Below the pieces are notes generated by a model. The model searched no databases, had not been told where the DNA came from, and saw nothing but the letters and a program-made list of their open reading frames with translations. DNA of 64,000 nt, from assembly GCF_003352835.1 (NCBI RefSeq), contig NZ_QLVD01000004.1:1-64000 (forward strand). The letters run 5' to 3'. The DNA is from Ornithinimicrobium murale (GTDB taxonomy: Bacteria; Actinomycetota; Actinomycetes; Actinomycetales; Dermatophilaceae). Positions within the stretch are counted from its first letter, which is position 1, and each line of letters begins with the position of its first letter. Positions 25,001 through 32,163 of this stretch are shown one piece after another. The position numbers and the translations under genes were made by a program.

Positions 25001-26731
25001 TGGTACCAGGACGCGACTGTCGTTGAGGGCAACTGGCAGGAGCGCGGCATCCGGCAGGGCTACGAGCCGGGCAGCACCACCAGCGAGTCCTGGTTCGCCG
25101 CTGTCGTCCAGCCCCGCATCGGTGAGGGCTACTGGGGCCCGAACCGGCAGGGCGACATGCTGCAGGTCAACCTGCCCAGCTGGGCCGGTGACGAGCCCAC
25201 GCACACCGGTGGGATGGGCCACTTCACGGGTGAGGATGACCAGACGATCCGTTGGTACCAGGGTGAGACCCTCCTGGAGGAGTCGGTGGGCTGGCAGAGC
25301 TCCTGGATCGACAGCGTCCCGGCCGAGCGCACGCAGTTCCGCGTCACCAACGACGTGGGCCGTGACGCATCCTGGGGCACCAGTCCGTCGAGCAGCACGG
25401 AGTGGACCTTCTGGAGCGAGCTCCCGGAGGACTGGACCAACCTGCTGCCGTTCGTGCAGGTCGACTTCGAGGTCGAGACGGACCTCGGCGGCACGGCGGT
25501 GACGGCTCCCGAGGACACGATCGGGCTGACCGCCTGGCACCTGCCGGGAACGGCCGGTGCCGGTGAGATCGCCTCCGGCACCCTGGAGATCTCCTACGAC
25601 CACGGCGCCACCTGGGAGGAGCTGTTGCTCACCGGTGAGCCGGGTGACTGGAGCGCGGCGGTGACCTACCCGGAGGGTGCGGAGACGGCATCGCTGCGCG
25701 CGACGGCCGAGGACTCCGAGGGCAACTCGATCAGCCAGGAGGTCATCGACGCCTACCTGATCCCCGAGTTCGAGCCTGAGCCGGAGCCTGAGCCGGTAGA
25801 GGTGGCCCGGGTTGCCGGCGACAACCGCTACGAGACGGCGGCCCTGATCGCCGGGGAGTACCCCGACGGTGTCGACACGGTCTACGTCATGACCGGTGAG
25901 ACCTTCGCCGATGCGCTGACCGGTGCCGCACCGGCCAGTGAGGGGCGCATCCCCGGCACGGTGAACATGTTCACCGCCGACGGGTCACCCGCTCCGGCAC
26001 TGTTGGTCAAGTCCGACCTGGTGCCGAGCGCCACTCGGGCGGCCCTGGACGCGATCGACCCCGAGCACCTGGTCATCCTGGGTGGCGAGGAGGCGATCTC
26101 GGCCGAGGTCGAGACCGAGCTCGCGACCTGGGGCGAGACCGACCGGGTGGCCGGACAGAACCGCTACGAGACGGCCACGCTGCTCGCGCAGATGTATCCT
26201 GCCGGGCTCGACCGGGTCTACGTGGCCAGCGGTGAGGACCGTTCGTTCGCCGACTCGCTGGCCGGTTCCGCGCTGGCCGGTCACGAGGGCGTGCCGGTTC
26301 TGCTCACCCGCAGCGACCACGTCCCGGCGACGCTCGCGACCGAGCTGGACCGTCTGGGCGCCGGTGAGGTCGTGGTCCTCGGTGGCCCGCTCGCGGTCTC
26401 CGACGAGGTCATGGACGAGCTCGGGGCGGAGCGCCGGCTCGCCGGTGAGGACCGCTACGACACCGCGGCGGTCATCTCGGCGCAGCACCCGGCCGGAGCG
26501 GAGAGTGCCTTCGTCGCGACCGGTGAGCTGTGGCCCGACGCGCTGACCGGTTCGGCACTGGCCGCCCACCTGGGCGTTCCCGTCACCCTGACCAAGACCG
26601 ACCACCTCCCCCACGTCACCGCTGACGAGCTCGCACGGCTCACGCCGGGCAGCGTCACGGTGCTGGGTGGTCCGGTCGCAGTCGCCGAGCAGGTCATCGA
26701 CGCGCTGACCGAACTGCTCAACGGCGAGTAG
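22049..26731 (+). CDS. Giant secreted subtilisin-like (S8) protease with CWB2 repeats
   Basis: A 1560-residue exported serine protease. A signal peptide (residues 1 to about 31, TALSGVVAAALVATAAAGA) is followed by a propeptide and the S8 domain. The catalytic triad is Asp246 in VAVLDSGVDLTHPDL, His278 in HGHGTHVAS and Ser449 in GTSMASPHIAGAA. A long region of beta-rich domains (about 500-1250) follows. The C-terminus has three CWB2 repeats (from about 1250; RVAGDNRYETAALIA and two similar copies) that should anchor it to the cell wall. It probably degrades extracellular protein at the cell surface. The ATG at 22049 starts the signal peptide; one at 22013 is also in frame. A hairpin terminator follows the stop. 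Confidence 0.93.
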   Translation: MTHRPRARTALSGVVAAALVATAAAGAASAAPDHEQPGATAQTAETTRPASEAAPTPSAAGTTHRLTLLTGDTVTVTEQPDGKVTVDVDPAAGTAGGYQTLTVDGQLHVVPEAARPFLAAGTLDRDLFNVTALIEQGIGADGPGTTPVIVQFREGVSSATAAAPLGTPTATLESLNAVALQGEPDAARELWQSLTGAEGQLAPGISAVHLDGMVEASLADSVPQVGAPEAWDRGIDGTGVTVAVLDSGVDLTHPDLADVVVESTSFVPGEEVTDVHGHGTHVASTVAGSGAASDGTQVGVAPGADLVIGKVLADDGFGQESWIIDAMEWAAEEADVVNMSLGTTEASDGTDPMAQALQTISEETDTLFVVAAGNTGTVSGIGSPGAAEVALTVGAVDGADARTWFTSMGPRLGDGLVKPDLSAPGADVLAARSQASAGEGWYTPMDGTSMASPHIAGAAALLLQDNPDLSREELKNRLMSSSAPLSEGPFRLGAGRLDVPAALDATVTATGSVSFGYFDWPHEGDEPAVREVTYTNTGDSDVTLDLRVEGGDDLGEPLPEGLTELSATELTVPAGETASVGVTLDPAVAPSGSTLSGFVIASVDGADVARTGWGTIKEEERYDLTLRATDLDGSPATAYVMVQGRTDQWPAQIEVQGESTLRLPAGTYAAMSFMDVNASPDEPGVALLGDPQIDLTQDTVIELDARDASEITLDVPEDGVEPAHRRMEFSIGAGTPLVGSYMIPIYTDRLYAAPMEDITDGDFEFLTRWRLRTPFISITEDGTALDVTGLVGSELPTEELTLEAVYAGTGTAADLAEVDTNGKAVVITRDQSLQSEVVAARVADSGAALLVMVNDEPGEFATSVGYDPVLPIPAGSLSGVEGEALTSRIAAGSVQLTVGGGADSPVLYDLVDPHVAGIPGDLAYAPGEDDLARIDSAYHGSQDRDAGEFRYDFRPHTVAGVGFPQVMNVPFERVEWVSAQEGTSWYQDATVVEGNWQERGIRQGYEPGSTTSESWFAAVVQPRIGEGYWGPNRQGDMLQVNLPSWAGDEPTHTGGMGHFTGEDDQTIRWYQGETLLEESVGWQSSWIDSVPAERTQFRVTNDVGRDASWGTSPSSSTEWTFWSELPEDWTNLLPFVQVDFEVETDLGGTAVTAPEDTIGLTAWHLPGTAGAGEIASGTLEISYDHGATWEELLLTGEPGDWSAAVTYPEGAETASLRATAEDSEGNSISQEVIDAYLIPEFEPEPEPEPVEVARVAGDNRYETAALIAGEYPDGVDTVYVMTGETFADALTGAAPASEGRIPGTVNMFTADGSPAPALLVKSDLVPSATRAALDAIDPEHLVILGGEEAISAEVETELATWGETDRVAGQNRYETATLLAQMYPAGLDRVYVASGEDRSFADSLAGSALAGHEGVPVLLTRSDHVPATLATELDRLGAGEVVVLGGPLAVSDEVMDELGAERRLAGEDRYDTAAVISAQHPAGAESAFVATGELWPDALTGSALAAHLGVPVTLTKTDHLPHVTADELARLTPGSVTVLGGPVAVAEQVIDALTELLNGE

Positions 26732-26737
26732 TCCACC

Positions 26738-26768
26738 CTCCTGACCGGCTGTCGTGGTCGGTCAGGAG
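26738..26768 (+). terminator. Terminator hairpin after the S8 protease
   Basis: A perfect 10-bp stem (CTCCTGACCG/CGGTCAGGAG) with an 11-base loop begins six bases after the protease stop codon. No U-tract follows. Confidence 0.75.
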
Positions 26769-26774
26769 CCGGGC

Positions 26775-26812
26775 CAGGAGGTCCCGTCCCGCACCCGGGG
26801 AGGGGCCTCCTG
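26775..26812 (-). terminator. Terminator hairpin after murA
   Basis: An 11-bp stem (CAGGAGGTCCC pairing with GGGGCCTCCTG, one G-U pair) lies 20 bases downstream of the murA stop on the minus strand. It is directly next to the protease terminator, so each convergent gene has its own hairpin. Confidence 0.6.
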
Positions 26813-26831
26813 CCGTCTCGCCGCGGATCGG

Positions 26832-28139
26832 TCAGAGAGGCTGGATCGACAGCCCGAGCTCAGCGAACTGCTCTGCGGGGCGGTGATAGCCACGGACCAG
26901 ATGGTGGATGCCGCCGATCTCGGACGGTCCGTCGGCGATCGCGGCCGCGATCACCGAGGAGAAGCCGGCCCGGACGTCGGGCACCTCGACCCGGGCGCCG
27001 CGGAGCGCCGTGACGCCCTTGACGACGGCCGAGTGGATGGCGTTGGTGTCGTGGAAACGGCAGGTGTCCCCGCCCAGGCACGTGGGGAACAGCTCGATCT
27101 CCGCGCCCATCTTCTGCAGGGCGGGCACATAGACCAGCCGGTCCTCATAGACGGTCTCGTGCAGCACGGACATCCCGCGCGCCTGGGTGAAGAGCACCAT
27201 CAGCGGTGTCTGCCAGTCGGTCATGAAGCCGGGGTGGGTGTCCGTGTGCACGGCGGCGGGCCGCAGGCCCTCCGGTGCGCTGGCCTGCACATAGTCATCG
27301 GTGATGTCGAAGCGGGCGCCCATCGCCTGCAGGGTGGTGATCGCCGAGACCAGACGGTCCTGGGCGCAGCCGTGCACCCGCACCTCGCCGCCGGTGACCA
27401 GGCCGGCCACCAGATAGCTGAACGCCTCGTTGCGGTCCCCTTCGAGTCGCACCTGTGCGGCACTCAGCCGGTCGACGCCGTCGATGGTGAACTTACGGCC
27501 CGGGGAGAGTGCGATGCGGGCTCCCATGCGCTGCAGGAACAGGGCCAGCTCGATGACCTCGGGCTCGGTCGCGGCGTTGCGCAGAACGGTGCGCCCCTCG
27601 GCGAGGGCGGCCGTGAGCAGGACGGTCTCGGTCGCGCCGACGCTCGGGTAGGGGAGCGCGAGCCGGGTGCCTCGAAGCCGGATCGCCCGGGCGGCGATAC
27701 CGTCCTCGCGGTGCTCGATCTCTGCCCCGAACGCGGTGAGCGCATCGACGTGGAAGTCGACGGGGCGCCGGCCGATCCGATCACCGCCCACGAGCGGGAC
27801 GAAGGCCTCGCCGGTGAGGTGCAGGAGGGGGCCGAGCAGCAGGATCGGGATGCGGTTGAGGCCGCTGAAGGACAGCGGGACGTCCGCGGTCACGTTGCCG
27901 CCTGGCTGGATGGTGATGGCGCCGGCCTGCTGGTCGTGGTCCACGTCGACGCCTAGCGATCGCAGGATGTCGCTGGTGATCGCCACATCGCCGACCTCGG
28001 GGACATTGCTGATCCTGCTCGGGCCGTCGCCCAGGATCGCGGCGACCATGTGCTTGGTCACGGCGTTCTTGGAGCCCCGCACGTGGACGTCGCCGCGGAG
28101 GGGGCCGGAGGGGGTCACTGACCAGGTGGTTGCGGACAC
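26832..28139 (-). CDS. murA: UDP-N-acetylglucosamine 1-carboxyvinyltransferase
   Basis: A 435-residue enolpyruvyl transferase of the EPSP synthase/MurA fold, catalysing the first committed step of peptidoglycan synthesis in the cytoplasm. The opening VRGSKNAVTKHMVAAIL contains the substrate-binding Lys-Asn of MurA (SKNA). GGDRIGRRPVDFH around residues 118-130 is the active-site loop. Here Asp120 occupies the place of the catalytic Cys that fosfomycin alkylates. An Asp is also natural in Mycobacterium tuberculosis MurA and gives intrinsic fosfomycin resistance. The GTG at 28139 has a GGGGG ribosome-binding site, and the open frame continues much further upstream. It might be a second MurA paralogue; that cannot be judged from one window. 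Confidence 0.88.
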   Translation of the reverse strand: MSATTWSVTPSGPLRGDVHVRGSKNAVTKHMVAAILGDGPSRISNVPEVGDVAITSDILRSLGVDVDHDQQAGAITIQPGGNVTADVPLSFSGLNRIPILLLGPLLHLTGEAFVPLVGGDRIGRRPVDFHVDALTAFGAEIEHREDGIAARAIRLRGTRLALPYPSVGATETVLLTAALAEGRTVLRNAATEPEVIELALFLQRMGARIALSPGRKFTIDGVDRLSAAQVRLEGDRNEAFSYLVAGLVTGGEVRVHGCAQDRLVSAITTLQAMGARFDITDDYVQASAPEGLRPAAVHTDTHPGFMTDWQTPLMVLFTQARGMSVLHETVYEDRLVYVPALQKMGAEIELFPTCLGGDTCRFHDTNAIHSAVVKGVTALRGARVEVPDVRAGFSSVIAAAIADGPSEIGGIHHLVRGYHRPAEQFAELGLSIQPL

Positions 28140-28268
28140 ATCCCCCAGGCTACGCAGGCGCGGTCTTCTGGGTCGGGTGCCCACCCGGGCACGGGGGCTC
28201 CCACCCACGCACGCGGCCGGATGACGTCCGCACCGAGACGGCACACGGCATACGCGATGATGGAGGAG

Positions 28269-30899
28269 ATGACCACTCCCAGCACGCTCACCGACCTGCT
28301 CCCCCCAGAGGGCACCAACCCCGACCCGGATGCGCTCTACGCGAGCTTCGCCGGGTGGGCCCAGGAGCGCGGGACGGCGCTCTACCCGCACCAGGAGGAG
28401 GCGGTCATCGAGCTGCTGTCCGGGGCGAACGTCATCCTCGCCACCCCCACCGGGTCGGGCAAGAGCCTGGTGGCGACCGCAGCGCACTTCCAGGCGCTCG
28501 CCGAGGACCGGGTGAGCTTCTACACGGCGCCCATCAAGGCGTTGGTCAGCGAGAAGTTCTTCGCCCTCTGCCAGATCTTCGGGGCCGATAACGTGGGCAT
28601 GCTCACCGGTGACGCCGCGGTCAACGCGGACGCGCCGATCATCTGCTGCACCGCTGAGATCCTGGCCAACGTCGCGCTGCGGGAAGGCGGGCAGGCGGAC
28701 GTCGGCCTGGTCATCATGGATGAGTTCCACTTCTACGCCGAGCCAGACCGCGGGTGGGCCTGGCAGGTGCCGCTCCTGGAGCTGCCGGACGCCCAGTTCC
28801 TCCTCATGTCCGCCACGCTCGGGGACGTCACCCGGTTCGTCGACGACATCTCGCGCCGGACGGGCCGCGAGACAGCAGTCGTGGCCGGTGCAGAGCGTCC
28901 GGTGCCCCTGAGCTTCAGCTGGGCGATCACCCCCATCACCGAGACCATCACCGAGCTGCTGGAGACCCACCAGGCGCCGGTCTACATCGTCCACTTCACC
29001 CAGAAGGACGCCCTGGAGCGCGCCCAGTCCCTCATGTCGCTCAAGATCGCGACGCGGGAGGAGAAGGATGCGATCGCCGAGCGGATCGGGGCCTTCCGGT
29101 TCACGGCCGGCTTCGGCCGGACCCTGTCCAAGCTGGTGCGCAACGGCATCGGCGTGCACCATGCCGGGATGCTGCCGCGCTATCGACGGCTGGTCGAGCA
29201 GCTCGCCCAGGACGGCCTGCTCAAGGTCATCTGCGGCACCGACACCCTGGGTGTCGGGATCAACGTCCCGATCCGCACCGTCCTGTTCACCGGCCTGACG
29301 AAGTTCGACGGGACGCGGCAGCGCGTCCTGCGAGCCCGGGAGTTCCACCAGATCGCGGGTCGTGCGGGGCGGGCCGGCTTCGACACCAGTGGCTATGTGG
29401 TCGTGCAGGCTCCGGAGCACCACGTGGACAACCTCCGAGCGCTGGCCAAGGCGGGCGATGACCCCAAGAAGCAGCGCAAGGTGCAGCGCAAGAAGCCCCC
29501 GGAAGGCTTCGTCAACTGGACCGAGGACACCTACGACAAGCTCGTCAACGGCGAGCCGGAGGCGCTCGTCTCACGCATGCGGGTCGATCACTCGATGATC
29601 CTCAATGTCGTTGCGCGTCAAGGAGACCCGTTCGTCAACCTCCGCAGGTTGCTGCGCGACAACCACGAGGACCCACGCAACCAGTCCCGACTCTCCCGCA
29701 AGGCGATCACGCTGGCCCGCAGCCTGCTGGACAGTGGTGTGCTGGAACGGCTTCCAGAGCCACAGGAGTCCGGGCGGCAGGTCATCCTCTCGGCCGGCGT
29801 GCAGGAGAACTTCGCCCTCAACCAACCTCTTGCCCCCTTTGCCGTCGCGGCCCTGGAGGTGCTCGATCGGGAGGACCCGGCATACGCCCTGGATGTCGTC
29901 TCGGTGATCGAGGCCGTGCTCGAGGACCCACGGCAGGTGCTCTATGCCCAGCAGTCGAAGGCCAAGGGTGAGGCCGTCGCAGAGATGAAGGCCGACGGCA
30001 TCGAGTACGAGCAGCGGATGGAGGCGCTGGAGGACGTCACCTGGCCGATGCCGCTGGTCGAGCTGCTCGAGGGCACCCTGGAGATCTATCGCCAGGCGCA
30101 CCCGTGGGTCAGCGAGGACGCGCTCAGCCCCAAGTCCGTCGTGCGCGACATGTATGAGCGCGCCATGAGCTTCACCGAGTTCGTCGGCTTCTACCAGCTC
30201 ACCCGCTCCGAGGGCATCGTGCTGCGCTACCTCACCGACGCCTATCGCACCCTGCGCAACACCGTGCCGGACAGCGCCAAGACCGAGGAGCTGGAGGACC
30301 TGATCCACTGGCTCGGTGAGACCATCCGGCAGACCGACTCCAGCCTGCTCGACGAGTGGGAGGCGCTCACCGACCCGGACCTGGTGGCCGCTGCGGCCGC
30401 CCGAGCGGCAGAGGGCGTGCCGCTGCTGCCCTCGCGACCGATCACGGGCAACGAGCGAGCATTCCGCGTCATGGTGCGCAACGCGGTCTTCCGCAGGGTC
30501 GAGCTCGCCGCCCGAGATGTCTACAACGACCTGGCGGAGCTCGAGCGGGCGGTCGCCGGGCTCACCGACCCTCCTCGCGAGCCCCTGATGAGTGCCGACG
30601 ACTGGGACCGCGCGCTGGAGGCCTACTGGGACGAGCACGACGACATCGGGCTGGGCCCGGATGCGCGGGGCCCGGCCATGCTCGCGATCACGCCCGTCGT
30701 CGGACCCCAGCCGGGGGTGCGGGAGGTGCCCGGCGTGGCCTCCAGCGGTCCAGTGGACGTCCGGCTCTGGGAGGTCCGACAGACCCTCGCAGACCCGGCC
30801 GGAGACCACGACTGGGTCATCGAGGCGATCTGCGACCTGGACGCCTCCGACGAGGTGGGGGAGCCGGTGCTGTTGGCCAGCGCGATGCGGCGGCTGTAA
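28269..30899 (+). CDS. Ski2-like DEAD/DEAH-box helicase (DUF3516)
   Basis: An 876-residue superfamily 2 helicase. The Walker A motif ATPTGSGKSL, motif Ia FYTAPIKALVSEKF, the DEAH-type box IMDEFHF, motif III LLMSATLGD and the C-terminal motif QIAGRAGRAGFD are all clear. The block GIGVHHAGMLPRYR is typical of the Ski2/Mtr4-like group. The C-terminal part from about residue 480 corresponds to the actinobacterial DUF3516 extension. Such enzymes unwind RNA or structured nucleic acid; a role in RNA turnover is inferred. ATG codons at 28257, 28260 and 28269 are all possible starts. It is divergent from murA. Confidence 0.9.
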   Translation: MTTPSTLTDLLPPEGTNPDPDALYASFAGWAQERGTALYPHQEEAVIELLSGANVILATPTGSGKSLVATAAHFQALAEDRVSFYTAPIKALVSEKFFALCQIFGADNVGMLTGDAAVNADAPIICCTAEILANVALREGGQADVGLVIMDEFHFYAEPDRGWAWQVPLLELPDAQFLLMSATLGDVTRFVDDISRRTGRETAVVAGAERPVPLSFSWAITPITETITELLETHQAPVYIVHFTQKDALERAQSLMSLKIATREEKDAIAERIGAFRFTAGFGRTLSKLVRNGIGVHHAGMLPRYRRLVEQLAQDGLLKVICGTDTLGVGINVPIRTVLFTGLTKFDGTRQRVLRAREFHQIAGRAGRAGFDTSGYVVVQAPEHHVDNLRALAKAGDDPKKQRKVQRKKPPEGFVNWTEDTYDKLVNGEPEALVSRMRVDHSMILNVVARQGDPFVNLRRLLRDNHEDPRNQSRLSRKAITLARSLLDSGVLERLPEPQESGRQVILSAGVQENFALNQPLAPFAVAALEVLDREDPAYALDVVSVIEAVLEDPRQVLYAQQSKAKGEAVAEMKADGIEYEQRMEALEDVTWPMPLVELLEGTLEIYRQAHPWVSEDALSPKSVVRDMYERAMSFTEFVGFYQLTRSEGIVLRYLTDAYRTLRNTVPDSAKTEELEDLIHWLGETIRQTDSSLLDEWEALTDPDLVAAAAARAAEGVPLLPSRPITGNERAFRVMVRNAVFRRVELAARDVYNDLAELERAVAGLTDPPREPLMSADDWDRALEAYWDEHDDIGLGPDARGPAMLAITPVVGPQPGVREVPGVASSGPVDVRLWEVRQTLADPAGDHDWVIEAICDLDASDEVGEPVLLASAMRRL

Positions 30900-30930
30900 C
30901 GGTCGCGCCTCGGGACGCGCAGTCAGCCGG

Positions 30931-31072
30931 CCGCGCTTTTGTGTGCCAAGGCACTCCTTTGCGCGGCCACGCACAGGCGGTGCGCTCGGCATACCGCGAT
31001 CACCCCGAGGTGCTCGGGCGGATCGCGAAGTGACCGCGCTTTTGTGCGCCAAGGCACTCCTTTGCGCGGCCA
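30931..31072. repeat. Pair of 39-bp direct repeats with internal hairpin
   Basis: Two 39-base copies (30931-30969 and 31034-31072) differ at one base only. Each is flanked internally by CCGCGC and GCGCGG, which can pair, and copy 1 has a second inner stem GTGCC-AA-GGCAC. The copies are 103 bases apart, between the helicase stop and an SRPBCC-like remnant. They look like a dispersed palindromic repeat rather than gene parts. Confidence 0.85.
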
Positions 31073-31270
31073 TCCCTAAGCCGTCCGGGTGCTCGGCCAG
31101 GCCGTGCCGGAGTGCGGTCCAGCCCTCCGTCGGGTTGCTGGTCCACCTGGGCACGGCGAACTCGTGCAGGAGCGTGACGACCGTTCCGCCCGGTTCTCCC
31201 TCGCCGTGGTCTCCGATCTCGTCGGCATCGGTGAAGGTGACGGACACCCGGTCATCGAGAGACACGCCAC
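31073..31270 (-). pseudogene. Remnant of an AHSA1/SRPBCC-type gene
   Basis: On the minus strand the translation runs VSLDDRVSVTFTDADEIGDH...GGTVVTLLHEFAVPRW...GWTALRHGLAEH. This matches the C-terminal half of an activator-of-Hsp90-like SRPBCC protein. The N-terminal half with the ligand-pocket start is missing. The remnant runs directly into the second copy of the 39-bp repeat. It follows an intact SRPBCC gene and an ArsR gene, so it probably once was the third gene of that operon. A tiny gene starting at the GTG at 31265 cannot be excluded. Confidence 0.5.
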
Positions 31271-31306
31271 CTGCTGGACCAGCGTGATCGCGGGCTACGG
31301 CCGGGG

Positions 31307-31720
31307 CTACGCGTAGAGGCGCTCCAGGTTGCCCAGGACATGCTGCCAACCCTGGCGGTAGGACTCGACACCATCGGCTTCAGCGACGTGGTGGGTGATG
31401 GTCACCAGCGTTCCTCCGTCCTGTTCGGCCAGGTCCACCCGGACCAGCTCCTCCGGTCCGGCGGTCTCGCCGTCCAGCCAGACCCACGTCAGCTCGATCA
31501 GGTCTGGCTCGCGCAGCGCCCGGAAGGTGCCACGCACACCGATCCCGGCCGCCACCGATTGCACCAGATAGTCGCCGCCCACCCGGCCGTCCACGGTGTA
31601 GGTGGTGTCGCCGATGGTGACCCACCACCACCGGGACAGGCCTTCGGGAGTCAGCCATGCGGCATACACCTGTGGTGGTGGGGCCGGGACGTGCTGGGTG
31701 ATGACGAGCTCATGGGTCAT
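31307..31720 (-). CDS. SRPBCC (AHSA1-like) protein
   Basis: A 137-residue protein with the activator-of-Hsp90-ATPase-like fold. It opens LVITQHVPAPPPQVYAAWLTPEGLSRWW, the usual first strand and helix, and closes with GTLVTITHHVAEADGVESYRQGW. Such domains bind hydrophobic ligands. The gene overlaps the ArsR gene by four bases (ATGA), an arrangement common for ArsR-AHSA1 pairs in actinobacteria. The regulator probably senses the same stress the SRPBCC protein deals with. An AAGGAG ribosome-binding site supports the ATG at 31720. The ligand is unknown. Confidence 0.88.
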   Translation of the reverse strand: MTHELVITQHVPAPPPQVYAAWLTPEGLSRWWWVTIGDTTYTVDGRVGGDYLVQSVAAGIGVRGTFRALREPDLIELTWVWLDGETAGPEELVRVDLAEQDGGTLVTITHHVAEADGVESYRQGWQHVLGNLERLYA

Positions 31721-32070
31721 GGCGTCTCCTTGCTGGGTGGGGTGAAGGACCGGGCCAGGTTGCCGAGCTGGGAGGCCCAGAAGGTGCGGGCGCGGTGCAG
31801 CCACTCCTCGGCATCCTGCAACCGCTCTGGTTGGAGGGTGACGGTCACGGTGCGGCCTGTCTTGGAGCGGTTGACCAGGCCGGCCGACTCCAGCACCGCG
31901 AGGTGCTTGAGCGTCCCCGGAAGCGAGATCGGCAGGTGTGCCGCCAGCTCCGAGACGGTCCGGTCACGCTGGGCGAGCAGGGTGAGGATCAGCGCCCGCC
32001 GCGGGTCACCCAGTGCGGCGAACACCTCGGTCCCCGCCTCGCCCCAGAGGCTTTCCTCTTGGTTAACCAC
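31717..32070 (-). CDS. ArsR-family transcriptional regulator, leaderless
   Basis: A 117-residue winged-helix repressor. EVFAALGDPRRALILTLLA and RTVSELAAHLPISLPGTLKHLAVLESAGLV are the hallmark helices of the ArsR family, and the beta-wing follows in SKTGRTVTVTL. No CxC metal-binding motif is seen in the recognition helix, so it is probably not a metal sensor; it belongs with the group that pairs with SRPBCC genes. The GTG at 32070 lies at the predicted transcription start, and a perfect 18-bp palindrome overlaps it, so tight autorepression is expected. Confidence 0.88.
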   Translation of the reverse strand: MVNQEESLWGEAGTEVFAALGDPRRALILTLLAQRDRTVSELAAHLPISLPGTLKHLAVLESAGLVNRSKTGRTVTVTLQPERLQDAEEWLHRARTFWASQLGNLARSFTPPSKETP

Positions 32071-32079
32071 GAGGTTAAC
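32062..32079. promoter_or_regulatory. ArsR operator palindrome
   Basis: GTTAACC-ACGA-GGTTAAC is a perfect 18-bp inverted repeat covering the GTG start of the ArsR gene and touching its -10 element. A repressor bound here would block both polymerase and the leaderless start. Confidence 0.75.
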
Positions 32080-32106
32080 TGTATGCCGTGTGTCGGGTTT
32101 GGGCAA
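32078..32106 (-). promoter_or_regulatory. Promoter of the arsR-SRPBCC operon
   Basis: On the minus strand TTGCCC (-35, 32101-32106) and TACAGT (-10, 32078-32083) are spaced by exactly 17 bases. The expected start of transcription, about seven bases further, falls on the GTG at 32070, giving a leaderless mRNA. The -10 overlaps the operator palindrome. Confidence 0.65.
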
Positions 32107-32163
32107 GAGTCGCCCGGGGTGCGGGGTGTGGTGTGCACCGCGACCGGCCAGTAAGTTTGCGGC

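Noticed and set aside
28179-28194. Operator between murA and the helicase (GTGCCC-ACCC-GGGCAC)
   Set aside because: A 6-bp GC-only dyad is expected by chance at this base composition, and nothing else supports it.
28140-29423. Upstream extension of the murA frame by over 400 codons
   Set aside because: The extension overlaps the helicase gene in antisense and lacks motifs. The GTG at 28139 has a ribosome-binding site and fits the MurA family length.
30356-31033. Plus-strand frame ending in AYRDHPEVLGRIAK after the helicase
   Set aside because: The ending looks protein-like, but most of the frame overlaps the helicase gene out of frame and its tail lies between the two 39-bp repeats. No start or ribosome-binding site supports a separate gene.
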